A stretch of 40,942 nucleotides of DNA from an uncultured Dorea sp. (GCA_910584265.1 CAJTZE010000012.1:1-40942), one strand, 5' to 3'; shown: positions 25,413 to 35,261, numbered from the stretch's first letter. The notes: generated by a model from the letters alone, not told the origin. Numbers and translations are program-made.

Positions 25413-26525
25413 ATGGCAGGTTCAATATACGGAACACTTTTCCAGATTTCTACCTGGGGTGAATCCCATGGTTATGGCATCGGTGTCACCATCGACGGCT
25501 GCCCGGCAGGGCTTCCTCTCACCGAGGCCGATATACAGACATTTTTAGATAGAAGAAAGCCCGGTCAGAGCCGATTTACAACCAAGCGGAAGGAATCGGA
25601 CAAGGCCCTTATTCTTTCCGGCATATTTGACGGATACACTACCGGAACTCCCATTTCTATTCTGGTAAAAAATAAGGATCAGCGATCCAGAGATTATGGA
25701 ACCATCCTGAATACCTACCGTCCCGGTCATGCAGATTATACCTTCGATGCCAAATACGGCATCCGGGATTACCGTGGCGGTGGCCGCTCCTCCGGAAGAG
25801 AAACCATCGGCCGGGTAGCGGCAGGCGCTATTGCCTCCAAGCTTCTAACACAGCTCGGTATCCGTATCACGGCCTACACCAAAGCCATCGGACCTGTCAC
25901 CGTCCCTGAATCTGATTATGATTATGCCTGCATCAGCCAGAACAGCCTGTATATGCCGGATAACAGCTATGCAAGGCAGGCGTCTGAATATCTGGAAAAA
26001 TGTATCACAGAGCAGGATTCCGCCGGCGGGATTATTGAGTGTATTGTAACGGGCATGCCTGCCGGAATCGGCGAAACTGTTTTTGAAAAGCTGGATGCAA
26101 ATCTGGCGAAAGCCCTCATGTCTATCGGCGCTGTAAAAGGGGTAGAAATCGGCGACGGCTTTCAGGCCGCCAAAGCACTTGGAAGCTCTAACAACGACGC
26201 CTTCTGCGCCAGCGGGGACAGAGTATCCAAAAGGACCAACCATTCCGGCGGCATTTTAGGCGGCATGAGTGACGGAAGCCCGATCATCCTTCGGGCTGCC
26301 ATTAAACCCACTCCCTCCATCGCACAGCCTCAGGAAACCATCGATAAATCCCGAAGCCCCGTCTCTCTGTCCATACACGGACGCCATGACCCGGTTATCG
26401 TTCCAAGAGCTGTCGTTGTCGTTGAATCCATGACCGCATTAACCCTTGCCGATCTGCTAATGATAAACATGTCAGCACGGATGGATTCTCTTATTGGATT
26501 TTACAGAAGGGAGCTTCATTGTTAA
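25413..26525 (+). CDS. aroC: Chorismate synthase
   Basis: FMN-dependent lyase that makes chorismate from 5-enolpyruvylshikimate-3-phosphate, the last shared step to aromatic amino acids and folate. It has 370 residues. All three family signatures are visible: GESHGYGIGVTIDGCPAGL (near 14), the RGGGRSSGRETIGRVAAGA segment (near 122) and RHDPVIVPRAVVVVESM (near 325). It stands alone between divergent and convergent genes; no other shikimate gene is in the window. Confidence 0.98.
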   Translation: MAGSIYGTLFQISTWGESHGYGIGVTIDGCPAGLPLTEADIQTFLDRRKPGQSRFTTKRKESDKALILSGIFDGYTTGTPISILVKNKDQRSRDYGTILNTYRPGHADYTFDAKYGIRDYRGGGRSSGRETIGRVAAGAIASKLLTQLGIRITAYTKAIGPVTVPESDYDYACISQNSLYMPDNSYARQASEYLEKCITEQDSAGGIIECIVTGMPAGIGETVFEKLDANLAKALMSIGAVKGVEIGDGFQAAKALGSSNNDAFCASGDRVSKRTNHSGGILGGMSDGSPIILRAAIKPTPSIAQPQETIDKSRSPVSLSIHGRHDPVIVPRAVVVVESMTALTLADLLMINMSARMDSLIGFYRRELHC

Positions 26526-26550
26526 TAAAAATCCTTTCACAATATCAAAA

Positions 26551-26583
26551 GGGCGCAGGCTGTATATCCTAACCCTGCGCCCA
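26551..26583. terminator. Convergent terminator between aroC and the membrane protein gene
   Basis: A 9-bp GC-rich stem (GGGCGCAGG / CCTGCGCCC) with a 14-nt loop. On the minus strand CTTTTGATATT follows; on the plus strand the T content is weaker. It probably serves both converging genes. Confidence 0.7.
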
Positions 26584-26665
26584 GTTCATATTTACTGTGT
26601 CATGCCATTCCCTTATTCCTTGATTCAATCAATTTCTGCCAGCCCTACCCGGAAAACGTCTGGCT

Positions 26666-27880
26666 TCACACACTGCCCGTTTCCAGTGCCATGCGCCTTC
26701 TGCGCCTGCGCGCTCTCTCCTTTCTCCTGCGTTCTCTCCGGATCCGGAGCACATAGGCATAGGCGCTTAGGAACACCAGCAGAAACGCCAGCGTCATAAT
26801 AATAAAAGTCAGCACAAACTTTGCCGGCAGCTGAAATTCCTGTTTAGACAGCTTCTTCTTTACAGACTCAAATATAGGCGGTATCTTCAGGCCTTTTCCG
26901 TCACTTTTGACGCCTTCTGTCTCTTCATCCGGCGTCTTTACTGTAACGCTCTTTGGCGTGCCTGCAGTTTTTACCGGAGTAAAGGTCATATTATAAGGTA
27001 TCAGCGTATCATAGAAGCGTATCATGCTCCCCTGGCCTTCCACTTCTACATTCACGATTGCAAGAAACAATCCCGGTGCCAGCTCGCACAGGGATTCCGG
27101 CTCATCTGCCGTCACTCCCGAAAATCCAAAATCAAGCTGCTCTGCCGCCACCATCTCTCTTCTGGATATGGAATACATGTGAATAAAATCACCGATTCCC
27201 ATATTCAGGGTCAGCGGAAAATTCAAAATATAGTCTCCGCACACCGCCAGATCCTGAAAATTACTTCCCTCTGCTGTATGGGCATATTCGCCCAGATCCT
27301 CTATAACTGCAAAATTCTCGTCCAAGATCTTAAAGCTGTAGCCGCCGTCCGCATTGGTCTGGATCACATACCGGTTATTCTCCTCCTGATAATCAATCCC
27401 AAGAATATTATAATCGTCACTGATCTTGATCGTCCGCTTATAATCCAGCGTAACCGGATCCATCACATAGAGGCAGCCTCTGTTTTCCGATATGGTATGG
27501 GTATACAATGCCACATAGATCTCATTCGTTCCCGGATTGTACGCCATTCCATTGCAGTGCTCCCACTCCCGGCTCTGCACACGCTTTGCCAGCGTATAAG
27601 GCGTAACCGGATTACCATTCTCATCGGTATCCCTTCTGTAATAGGCGGATACAATGTCCGGAACATCCGGATTGTCCGCCATATTCTCCATTGTAATGAT
27701 ATAATATTCTGTGGCACAGACAGACTGTACCACGCCGCCGTGGCGCGGCTCTTCATAAACCTGATTCCACTGGAGATTTTTCAGTGCGTCATCTCCTGCG
27801 ATTTCTGCGCGTCCCTCCACGCCGCCGATCCACAGCACTACGGCAAGAATCAGGATCCCTCTTATTAATTTACCCCGCAT
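26666..27880 (-). CDS. Uncharacterised secreted/membrane-anchored protein, possibly beta-propeller
   Basis: A protein of about 404 residues that I do not recognise. It has an N-terminal signal sequence or anchor (about 5-20), a large extracellular domain, a C-terminal transmembrane helix (about 345-368) and a strongly basic cytoplasmic tail with runs of arginine. The extracellular part is built of short beta segments with blade-like phrases such as HCNGMAYNPGTNEIYVALY, RGCLYVMDPVTLDYKRTI and NILGIDYQEENNRYVIQ, suggesting a propeller fold that may bind a ligand. No catalytic motif is evident. The ATG at 27880 is best placed for a signal peptide, although its ribosome binding site is poor; it lies 22 bases after the nucleoside kinase stop codon, so translation may be coupled. 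Confidence 0.8.
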   Translation of the reverse strand: MRGKLIRGILILAVVLWIGGVEGRAEIAGDDALKNLQWNQVYEEPRHGGVVQSVCATEYYIITMENMADNPDVPDIVSAYYRRDTDENGNPVTPYTLAKRVQSREWEHCNGMAYNPGTNEIYVALYTHTISENRGCLYVMDPVTLDYKRTIKISDDYNILGIDYQEENNRYVIQTNADGGYSFKILDENFAVIEDLGEYAHTAEGSNFQDLAVCGDYILNFPLTLNMGIGDFIHMYSISRREMVAAEQLDFGFSGVTADEPESLCELAPGLFLAIVNVEVEGQGSMIRFYDTLIPYNMTFTPVKTAGTPKSVTVKTPDEETEGVKSDGKGLKIPPIFESVKKKLSKQEFQLPAKFVLTFIIMTLAFLLVFLSAYAYVLRIRRERRRKERARRRRRRMALETGSV

Positions 27881-27902
27881 AATGTTATATTGTTCCCTTA
27901 TT

Positions 27903-29567
27903 TTATACTTTAAAACATCCCCCGCCGACAAATTCCTTCAACAGCGAATTTGCCGGTATCTTTTCACTGCTGATCCCCACAAAATAATCCAGGAATTTCA
28001 GCAGTCTCTTTGCCTCCAGATATTCCGGGCAGTCCCGTTCAATCCCGAACAGCAGCGGCTCTACATAAGCCTTCAGCACTGCAAGCTCATAGATCAGTGA
28101 AGAATTGAACATAACATCCGCTTCCTCCTGATAGGGGAAGATGTATTCTTCCTCTCCCCTTCTCACAGACGGCCACATAGCGATCGTTTCCTTTGCCGTT
28201 CTTCCCCGGGTCCTTGCATCCCGCACCATTCTCCTGAGAAGGCGTCCATCCGTCGTAGGAATACGGTTATGCTCATCCACATTTAACTGCGTCAGCGCAC
28301 TGATGTAAATCTTAAATTTATTCTCATCCGGCAGAGACTCTGTCATCTTCGGGTTCAAGCCGTGGATTCCTTCGATTACCAATACATCGTTCTCTCCCAG
28401 CTTCTTCGGTTCGCTGCTATATTCCTTATGCCCCGTCTTAAAATTAAAGACAGGAAGCACAACCTCCTCACCGTCAAGCAGGCGTCTCATACACTCCTGA
28501 AACAGTTCCCTGTCCATTGCCTCCAGACACTCAAAATTATATTCTCCCTTTTCATCCCTCGGCGTATCCTCCCGCTCTACAAAGAAATTGTCAAGGGCAA
28601 TCGGGTGCGGCGTCATGCCGTGTGCCTTCAGCTGGATTGACAGCCGGTGGGAGAATGTAGTCTTGCCGGAGGAAGACGGTCCTGCAATCAGGATAAATTT
28701 CACATTCGGATTACCCGAAATCCTCTCCGCAATATCTGCAATCTTCTTCTCCTGATACGCCTCCTGAACCAAGATCATATCCAGCGCATCACTCTTGGTA
28801 ATCTGATCATTGAGCGCGCCCACGGTCTCAATCCCCTGCATATCTCCCCAGACCGTAGACTCCTTCAATACCTGGAACAGCTTGTGTGCCGGACGGAATG
28901 GGCGCAGCTCCCTCGGCGCCTTTTTCACCGGCGTCTGAAGCACAAGGCCTTCATCATAAAGGTACAATTCAAAATATTTCAGATATCCGGTGCTGGGCAC
29001 CATATATCCATAATAGTAATCTTCAAACTCATTCAGACTGTAAATATTCACCTTCGATACTCTGCGGTATGCAAACAGCTTCTCCTTGTCATACATGCCG
29101 TGGCGGCGGAATAACGCAATTGCCTCATCCGTATTTACAGAGCGTTTCTGAAACGGGATATCCTTCTCTATCAGCTCCTGCATTCTCTCCTTCACCCTCG
29201 CAAGAAAGCCTGCATCCATGAAAGCTCCGTCCACCGTACAGTAAAGTCCGTCGCTCACTGAGAAATGCACTCTTACTTTTGTGCCTTCCCTGTGTTCACA
29301 CACATCATAGATCGCCTTGACCAGCAGAAGCTTCATGCTGCGTATATAAGTTGCATGGCCGATATGGTCTCTGGTCGTAAGGAAGCAGAGGGTACAGTCC
29401 CCTTTCAGCGTCTTCGCCAGCTCCTGCAGCCGTCCGTCTGCCAAAACCAGTACAATGTCATCCGTATAATCCTTCTGGTATTCCTTCGCAATTTCCAGAT
29501 AAGGTGTTCCCTTTGGATACTGTCTGCTGTCATTCCCTATCTGAACATTCACCATTTCCTGTCCCAT
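27903..29567 (-). CDS. Nucleoside (uridine-like) kinase with TGS and tRNA-synthetase second-additional-like domains
   Basis: A 554-residue cytosolic protein. An N-terminal TGS-like region (about 5-65) and a region like the editing-associated second additional domain of threonyl-tRNA synthetase (about 70-230) precede a phosphoribulokinase/uridine kinase domain. The P-loop GPSSSGKTT lies at 296-304, followed by LDNFFVEREDTPRDEKGEYNF and VIEGIHGLNP. The family is usually annotated as nucleoside kinase and is widespread in Clostridia; its physiological substrate is not established. The start has GGAGAAGGAGG just upstream. A terminator precedes it, so it is probably transcribed separately from nif3, and the membrane protein gene follows closely. 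Confidence 0.9.
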   Translation of the reverse strand: MGQEMVNVQIGNDSRQYPKGTPYLEIAKEYQKDYTDDIVLVLADGRLQELAKTLKGDCTLCFLTTRDHIGHATYIRSMKLLLVKAIYDVCEHREGTKVRVHFSVSDGLYCTVDGAFMDAGFLARVKERMQELIEKDIPFQKRSVNTDEAIALFRRHGMYDKEKLFAYRRVSKVNIYSLNEFEDYYYGYMVPSTGYLKYFELYLYDEGLVLQTPVKKAPRELRPFRPAHKLFQVLKESTVWGDMQGIETVGALNDQITKSDALDMILVQEAYQEKKIADIAERISGNPNVKFILIAGPSSSGKTTFSHRLSIQLKAHGMTPHPIALDNFFVEREDTPRDEKGEYNFECLEAMDRELFQECMRRLLDGEEVVLPVFNFKTGHKEYSSEPKKLGENDVLVIEGIHGLNPKMTESLPDENKFKIYISALTQLNVDEHNRIPTTDGRLLRRMVRDARTRGRTAKETIAMWPSVRRGEEEYIFPYQEEADVMFNSSLIYELAVLKAYVEPLLFGIERDCPEYLEAKRLLKFLDYFVGISSEKIPANSLLKEFVGGGCFKV

Positions 29568-29596
29568 GTCTTCCTCCTTCTCCTCTTTTATTTCTA

Positions 29597-29620
29597 AGAA
29601 AACGCTTTAATCAGCGTTTC
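29597..29620 (-). terminator. Terminator after the nif3-like gene
   Basis: A 7-bp stem (AAACGCT / AGCGTTT) with a 6-nt loop immediately past the stop codon, followed on the minus strand by TTTTCTTAG. Confidence 0.65.
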
Positions 29621-29621
29621 C

Positions 29622-30413
29622 CTAAATTATCTGAAACGGATGGCAGACCGGAGCTTCCATTACCGTAATCCCAGAAATCCTTTTCCTGAAAAATCCAGCC
29701 ATGTCTCCGACAAAAATCTGCTCAATTCCGTAATGTCCCCCATCAATAATGAAAAGCCCCCGGGCCGCCGCATCAATCCCTGTATGATGGTCTATATCAC
29801 CGGTAATCAGCACATCCGCCTGCGCCTTAAGGGCCGCTCCTATCATACTTTTTCCGGATCCCGGCGAGATCGCGGCGCGCTTTATGGGCGCCTTTAAATC
29901 CCCAAACACCTTCACATGAGAAAGCCCGAATCTCTGCTTCACCTGCCTGCAGCATTCCTCTAAGCTGACGGGTTCCTCCAGATCCGAAACTCTTCCAATC
30001 CCCTGCGGCTTTCCATCCACAGAGCCTTCCGGACAGGTAATCTCCAGCACCCGGCCTTCTGTAAATCCCATAATCTTTCCGGACAATTCCGCCATTCCCA
30101 TCACATCATAATTGGTGTGCATGGCATAATATGCAATATCCTCCTGAATCAGCCGGATGATGCGTTTCCCGATAAAATCATCGGCCCTAATGCTCCTCAT
30201 CCCCGAAAAAATCAGCGGGTGGTGGGTCACAAGCATATCTGCATGAGCCTCTGCGGCCGCTTCTATCACTTCGTCAACTGCATCTAACGCCACATAGATC
30301 CGGTTCACTTCCTTGTCCGGACTCCCCACAAGAAGTCCCGGATTATCCCATTCCATCGCACAGGATGCCGGATAATCCTTTTCAATCATATCTATAATAT
30401 CTCTGCACAGCAT
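29622..30413 (-). CDS. Nif3-like dinuclear metal center protein
   Basis: A 263-residue member of the Nif3/YqfO/YbgI family, ring-forming proteins with a two-metal site and still unclear function (sometimes named GTP cyclohydrolase 1 type 2). Metal-ligand motifs are VTHHPLIFSG (His64, His65) near the N-terminus and GDIDHHTG plus the DGGHYGIE segment near the C-terminus. The length matches the short form lacking the PII-like insert found in the longer Bacillus protein. It follows trmK in the conserved rpoD-trmK-nif3 order, 66 bases downstream. Confidence 0.93.
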   Translation of the reverse strand: MLCRDIIDMIEKDYPASCAMEWDNPGLLVGSPDKEVNRIYVALDAVDEVIEAAAEAHADMLVTHHPLIFSGMRSIRADDFIGKRIIRLIQEDIAYYAMHTNYDVMGMAELSGKIMGFTEGRVLEITCPEGSVDGKPQGIGRVSDLEEPVSLEECCRQVKQRFGLSHVKVFGDLKAPIKRAAISPGSGKSMIGAALKAQADVLITGDIDHHTGIDAAARGLFIIDGGHYGIEQIFVGDMAGFFRKRISGITVMEAPVCHPFQII

Positions 30414-30479
30414 ATGTACTGCTCCTTTTCAGTCCAAAAACAGTCAAAATATCATCCTGCCGCTGCGAAAAGCACCTAT

Positions 30480-31169
30480 TCAGTACAGGGCAGCCGCCTT
30501 TCTGATACGCACAAGCTCTTCCTCTATCTCCCTGCGGCGGAGCAGTGCGGCACTGCCTGCCTGTCCCTGTAATCTCTGATAAATGTCTCTTATCCGCTCC
30601 TCTTCCCTGATAAGAAAATGATGCAGCACCGGATGTCTTTCTGCAAGAAGCCCGCGTCCGAAATAAAGCTCCAGCTCCGTATAGGCAGTCTCCTCTCCAT
30701 GTATCAGCTTCATCATGGGATAGAACTTTCCCTCGTCCTCTATCATCCTCTCTTCCACCAGCCGGAAGCCGTTCTGGTTCAGATATGCCCTCACCTTATG
30801 GATCTCCGACTGGGGCTGCAGGATAAATTCCCGGATTTCCGAAACCACATCCGCAGATTCCTCCAGAATCCGGATTACCAGTCCGCCGCCCATACCGGCT
30901 GCGATCATGGTATCCGCTTCCCCCTTTTTCAAGCCCTTAAGCCCGTCCGAAAGCCTGGTCTCAATCCTCTGCTCCAGCCCATGCTCCCTGATATGCCCAA
31001 GCGCCCGCTCAAGGGGTCCTGGATTCACATCCATCGCTATCACCCGCTCACATTTCCCGGTCTCAGCCAGATAAATCGGCACGTAGCCGTGGTCGGTACC
31101 CACATCAGCGATAGCGGCGCCCTCCGTCACAAGACCGGCAATCGCCGCAAGCCTTTTTGATAATTCCAT
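30480..31169 (-). CDS. trmK: tRNA (adenine(22)-N1)-methyltransferase
   Basis: SAM-dependent methyltransferase that modifies A22 in the D-arm region of tRNA. It has 229 residues. The SAM site IADVGTDHGYVPIYLA lies at about 20-35, and the family segment AAGMGGGLVIRIL and then LQPQSEIHKVRAYL follow. A helical C-terminal region matches the family. It starts 12 bases after rpoD and precedes nif3, the order seen across Firmicutes, which supports the assignment over other class I methyltransferases. Confidence 0.94.
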   Translation of the reverse strand: MELSKRLAAIAGLVTEGAAIADVGTDHGYVPIYLAETGKCERVIAMDVNPGPLERALGHIREHGLEQRIETRLSDGLKGLKKGEADTMIAAGMGGGLVIRILEESADVVSEIREFILQPQSEIHKVRAYLNQNGFRLVEERMIEDEGKFYPMMKLIHGEETAYTELELYFGRGLLAERHPVLHHFLIREEERIRDIYQRLQGQAGSAALLRRREIEEELVRIRKAAALY

Positions 31170-31181
31170 AAACAGTATCCC

Positions 31182-32294
31182 TTAATCCAGATAATCTCTA
31201 AGCTTCCTGCTGCGGCTTGGATGGCGCAGCTTTCTTAAAGCCTTGGCCTCGATCTGACGGATACGCTCCCTTGTAACGTCAAATTCCCGGCCTACTTCCT
31301 CTAACGTGCGGGCACGTCCGTCATTCATGCCGAAACGGAGCCGGAGAACCTTCTGCTCCCTCTCTGTCAGGGTATCCAAAACCTCGTCCAGCTGCTCCTT
31401 TAAAAGCGTAGCTGCGGCCGCCTCTGCAGGCACCGGTACATTATCATCCTGAATAAAATCGCCCAGATGGCTGTCCTCTTCCTCTCCGATCGGAGTCTCC
31501 AAAGACACCGGCTCCTGGGAAATCTTCAAAATCTCACGCACACGCTCCACAGGCATGTCCAGCTCCTCTGCAATCTCCTCCGGCGTGGGTTCACGCCCCA
31601 GCTCCTGCAGCAGCTGCCTTGAAACACGGATTAATTTGTTAATGGTCTCCACCATATGCACCGGAATCCGGATCGTTCTTGCCTGATCTGCGATTGCTCT
31701 GGTGATTGCCTGCCGGATCCACCATGTCGCATAGGTACTGAACTTAAAGCCCTTCTGGTAATCAAACTTCTCCACTGCCTTGATCAGTCCCAGATTCCCC
31801 TCCTGGATCAAATCGAGGAACAGCATTCCACGGCCCACATATCTCTTTGCAATGCTTACCACCAGTCTCAGATTCGCTTCCGCCAGACGTTTCTTGGCAT
31901 CCTCATCTCCCTCTGCCATCCTTCTTGCAAGGTCAACCTCCTCCTCAGCAGAAAGCAGCGGAACCTTGCCGATTTCCTTCAGATACATACGCACCGGATC
32001 CTCAATACTGATGCCGTCCGGAACTGACAGGTCAATCTTCTCCATATCGACCTCGTCCTCTTCTGTAAGAACCACTTCCAGATCGTCGTCCACGTCCACA
32101 TCCGAATTAATGCGCAGTACATCAATACCGTTTGACTCCAGATACTCAAACACCTTCTCCATCTGCTCCGGGTTCATCTCCATATCTGAGAAAAAGTCAT
32201 TGATTTCTTGAATCTCAAGAATGCTCTTTTTATTTTTCCCCATCTTCAGCAGTTCTTTTAACTTTTCCTCAAATTTTACAATGTTTTCTTCCAT
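31182..32294 (-). CDS. rpoD: RNA polymerase primary sigma factor (sigma-70/SigA)
   Basis: Housekeeping sigma factor of 370 residues. Region 1.2 includes DPVRMYLKEIGKVPLL, and region 2 contains the core-binding and -10 recognition sequence (NLRLVVSIAKRY, then FKFSTYATWWIRQAITRAI). Region 3 has EPTPEEIAEELDMP, and region 4 carries the -35-recognising helix-turn-helix (TLEEVGREFDVTRERIRQIE). Region 1.1 is short, as in Firmicutes. It lies directly downstream of dnaG, the macromolecular-synthesis operon arrangement. The many good TTGACA/TATAAT-like promoters in the window are consistent with this factor. Confidence 0.98.
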   Translation of the reverse strand: MEENIVKFEEKLKELLKMGKNKKSILEIQEINDFFSDMEMNPEQMEKVFEYLESNGIDVLRINSDVDVDDDLEVVLTEEDEVDMEKIDLSVPDGISIEDPVRMYLKEIGKVPLLSAEEEVDLARRMAEGDEDAKKRLAEANLRLVVSIAKRYVGRGMLFLDLIQEGNLGLIKAVEKFDYQKGFKFSTYATWWIRQAITRAIADQARTIRIPVHMVETINKLIRVSRQLLQELGREPTPEEIAEELDMPVERVREILKISQEPVSLETPIGEEEDSHLGDFIQDDNVPVPAEAAAATLLKEQLDEVLDTLTEREQKVLRLRFGMNDGRARTLEEVGREFDVTRERIRQIEAKALRKLRHPSRSRKLRDYLD

Positions 32295-32333
32295 GTAATG
32301 TCCATCCTCTCATTGCTTGTTTATATTTTATCC

Positions 32334-34109
32334 TTAATTAATAGAAATATGCAGTTCCTTCATACGCTGCAGCGCCCGCTTGTCCTCCATCAGCCTCTTA
32401 AGGCCTTCTATGTCCGCCGGGTCAAGGCGTCCTGCCCTCTCATCCAGACTGTTCTGTTTGATACGGATCAGGGTCTCCCTCAGCGCCTTTTCCTTCTCCT
32501 GCGCTGTAGACAGCTCAGGAAGCTTGGTGTGAAACAGCTCTGCCGCTCTGCGGTGTTCATCCTCATCGGTAAAGTGGTTTATAATCTGCGCCGGATTCAT
32601 AGCTCCAGCCTTATGCTGCTGATACAGGAGCTCCGCCACCGTATGGTACAAAGGCTCCAGAAAATCCTCCGGCCCGATCACCTTCTCTATCTGCCTGAAA
32701 ATATTCTCATCCTCGATCAGCCAGGTTAAAAGAATCCTCTGGGACTTTAATATCCCGTCCTCCCTCCCCTTCTCACGATTCATCGTGGCCTTCGGCCTCT
32801 CTGCCGGCTTGGCGAGCCCTGCGGAAACCGCCGTCTTAACTACCAGCTTCTTAAGCTCCTCCGGATTTACCCGGTATTCCTTCGCAACTGCCTCGATATA
32901 GTTGCTGCGCTCAATATCCTCCTCAAATTCCGCAAGCCGCCCTGCGGTCTCCCGCATAAATGCAGTCCGCCCCTCCGGCGATTCCATATCGTAATCCCGC
33001 TCCAGCATCCGGAGACTGAACAGAAAACCGTTTCCCGCCTGACGGATCCTCTCCTCAAAAGCCTCCGCACCCAGATTCTTGATAAATTCATCCGGATCCT
33101 TATAAGGCTCCATGCGGATTACCTTTGCCGTAATCCCGGCGCTTTTCAGAATCGGAACCGCCCTGAGCGCCGCCCTTGTTCCTGCATCGTCACTGTCATA
33201 GGTCAGATAAACCTCATTCACATACCGCTTGATCAGCGCCGCATGCCCTGCCGTCAGCGCTGTTCCAAGGGATGCCACAGCATTGGTAAAGCCTGCCTGA
33301 TGGAGCGCGATCACATCCATATACCCCTCACAGATCAAAAAATACGGTTTCCGTGAGGTCCTTGCCCGGTGCAGTCCGTACAGATTCCTGCTCTTATCAA
33401 ACACAGGCGTCTCCGGAGAATTTAAATACTTAGGCTTCCCGTCTCCCATAACACGGCCCCCGAATCCAATAACCCGGTTATTGGCATCCATGATTGGAAA
33501 CATTACCCGGTTCCAAAACTTATCATATGCCCCATGCTTCTCATCCGCTGAAATAAGCCCTGCCTTTAAAATCATCTCGTCCGGATATCCCTTTGTCTTC
33601 AGATACCGGTATAGATCGTTGCTGTACTTATTAGAATAGCCCAGCCCAAAGGCCGTAATCGTCGCGTCGCTCAGCTTTCTGTCCCTTAAATATGTATAGG
33701 CCGTCCTTCCCTGCTCCGACTTTAGCTGTGCGTAGAAATACTTGGCCGCAAGCTTATTAATCTCCAAAAGCACCGTCCTTAATTCTGCTTTTTCCTTCGC
33801 TTCTCTGGAATACTCCATCTCAGGAAGGTCCACCCCCGCACGATCGGCAAGCACCTTCAATGCCTCCACAAACGAATAATTCTCGTACTCCATCAAAAAT
33901 GTAAATACATTCCCTCCTGCACCGCAGCCAAAGCAGTAATACATCTGCTTGCCCCTGCTCACGGAAAAGGACGGCGATTTCTCATTGTGAAACGGACATA
34001 GTCCAAAGTGAGAGCTTCCCTTCTTCTGGAGCTTCACATAACCGGAAATCACATCTACTATATCGTTTTTCAGCCGTACTTCCTCAACCAGTTCTTCTGG
34101 ATAATACAT
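32334..34109 (-). CDS. dnaG: DNA primase
   Basis: Makes RNA primers for DNA replication. It has 591 residues. The N-terminal zinc finger shows Cys38, His41, Cys59 and Cys62 (CPFHNEK then CFGCG). The central catalytic core has the TOPRIM segments ICEGYMDVIALHQAGF and YDSDDAG. The C-terminal helical region (about 430-591) should contact the DnaB-type helicase. Upstream is dgt, downstream rpoD. A weak minus-strand promoter candidate (TTGTCG, 17 bases, GATATT) lies in the 84-base gap before it. Confidence 0.98.
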   Translation of the reverse strand: MYYPEELVEEVRLKNDIVDVISGYVKLQKKGSSHFGLCPFHNEKSPSFSVSRGKQMYYCFGCGAGGNVFTFLMEYENYSFVEALKVLADRAGVDLPEMEYSREAKEKAELRTVLLEINKLAAKYFYAQLKSEQGRTAYTYLRDRKLSDATITAFGLGYSNKYSNDLYRYLKTKGYPDEMILKAGLISADEKHGAYDKFWNRVMFPIMDANNRVIGFGGRVMGDGKPKYLNSPETPVFDKSRNLYGLHRARTSRKPYFLICEGYMDVIALHQAGFTNAVASLGTALTAGHAALIKRYVNEVYLTYDSDDAGTRAALRAVPILKSAGITAKVIRMEPYKDPDEFIKNLGAEAFEERIRQAGNGFLFSLRMLERDYDMESPEGRTAFMRETAGRLAEFEEDIERSNYIEAVAKEYRVNPEELKKLVVKTAVSAGLAKPAERPKATMNREKGREDGILKSQRILLTWLIEDENIFRQIEKVIGPEDFLEPLYHTVAELLYQQHKAGAMNPAQIINHFTDEDEHRRAAELFHTKLPELSTAQEKEKALRETLIRIKQNSLDERAGRLDPADIEGLKRLMEDKRALQRMKELHISIN

Positions 34110-34193
34110 ACGTCTAACGCATCCTCTTTTCTAATCTTTCCGGGAAAAAATATCCCTATATTTAGTTAATTCGACAAAACTTCTCGATTTCCT

Positions 34194-35201
34194 TTAATTT
34201 TTCCAGGATTCTGGAATAAAATATTCTTCAAATTTCTGAACCGCATAGGAATCCGTCATTCCGGCAATATAATCGCAGGCGGCCTGCTCTCTGCCTGCTT
34301 CCCCCCGCTCCATCATCCTCTGGTACTGCTCCGGCATAAGCTCCGGATGCTCCATATAATAACCATATAGATTTGTCACCATATGGATCGCCTTATTCTC
34401 CTCTCCCTTAGCAGAAGGATTCAGATATACATGCTCAAACAGGAAGCTTCTTAACCCGTACATCGCTTCCCTAACCGCATCTGACATCCGTATCTCCGGC
34501 TGATCCATACTGTGTATAATCACATCATGGACCATAGTGTCCAGACGCATCTTCGATGAATGCCCCAGCACTGACGCGTATTTCTCTGGAAGATCCTCCT
34601 CTGTCAGAATCCCTCCCCGGATCGCGTCATCAATGTCGTGATTAATATAGGCAATCTTATCGGAAAGCTGCACCAGACGCCCCTCCAGCGTATGAGGCCT
34701 GCCGCTGGACTTATGGTTCAAAATCCCGTCCCTCACCTCCCAGGTTAGGTTCAGCCCCTCCCCCTGCTTCTCCAAAATTTCCACCACCCTCACGCTCTGT
34801 TCATTATGACGGAAGCCCATGGAGCATACATTGTTCAGCGCCCGCTCGCCCGCGTGGCCGAATGGTGTGTGGCCCAGATCATGCCCCAGGGCAATTGCCT
34901 CCACCAGGTCTTCATTCAGCCTCAATGCTTTGGCAATCGTACGGGCATTCTGCGATACCTCCAGTGTATGTATCAGCCTGGTCCGATAGTGATCCCCCAT
35001 GGGCTGTAAAAACACCTGAGTCTTCTGCTTCAGACGGCGGAATGATTTACAGTGGAGGATCCTGTCCCGGTCTCTCTGGAACACCGGACGGATATCACAC
35101 TCCTCCTCTTTTCGCTCTCTCCCTCTGGAATTTATGCTCAAGGATGCATATTTACTCAGTATCTTTGTCTCCCGGATCTCTAATTCCTCCCGAATCGTCA
35201 T
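34194..35201 (-). CDS. dgt: Deoxyguanosinetriphosphate triphosphohydrolase-like HD-domain protein
   Basis: Predicted dNTPase that cleaves dGTP or other dNTPs to the nucleoside and triphosphate. It has 335 residues, the short class. The N-terminal segment SRGRERKEEECDIRPVFQRD and SFRRLKQKTQVF are family signatures. The HD metal site is formed by His78 in RLIHTLEVSQ and His107-Asp108 in GHDLGHTPFGH, with a second aspartate in DKIAYINHDIDD. The start at 35201 (AGGAG upstream) was preferred over an ATG seven codons earlier. It precedes dnaG as in other Clostridia, linking nucleotide-pool control to replication. Confidence 0.93.
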   Translation of the reverse strand: MTIREELEIRETKILSKYASLSINSRGRERKEEECDIRPVFQRDRDRILHCKSFRRLKQKTQVFLQPMGDHYRTRLIHTLEVSQNARTIAKALRLNEDLVEAIALGHDLGHTPFGHAGERALNNVCSMGFRHNEQSVRVVEILEKQGEGLNLTWEVRDGILNHKSSGRPHTLEGRLVQLSDKIAYINHDIDDAIRGGILTEEDLPEKYASVLGHSSKMRLDTMVHDVIIHSMDQPEIRMSDAVREAMYGLRSFLFEHVYLNPSAKGEENKAIHMVTNLYGYYMEHPELMPEQYQRMMERGEAGREQAACDYIAGMTDSYAVQKFEEYFIPESWKN

Positions 35202-35261
35202 AACAAATCTCTCCTCTGGCATTTTTTCTTACACAGTTATGGCTTATATCCTCTACATAAT

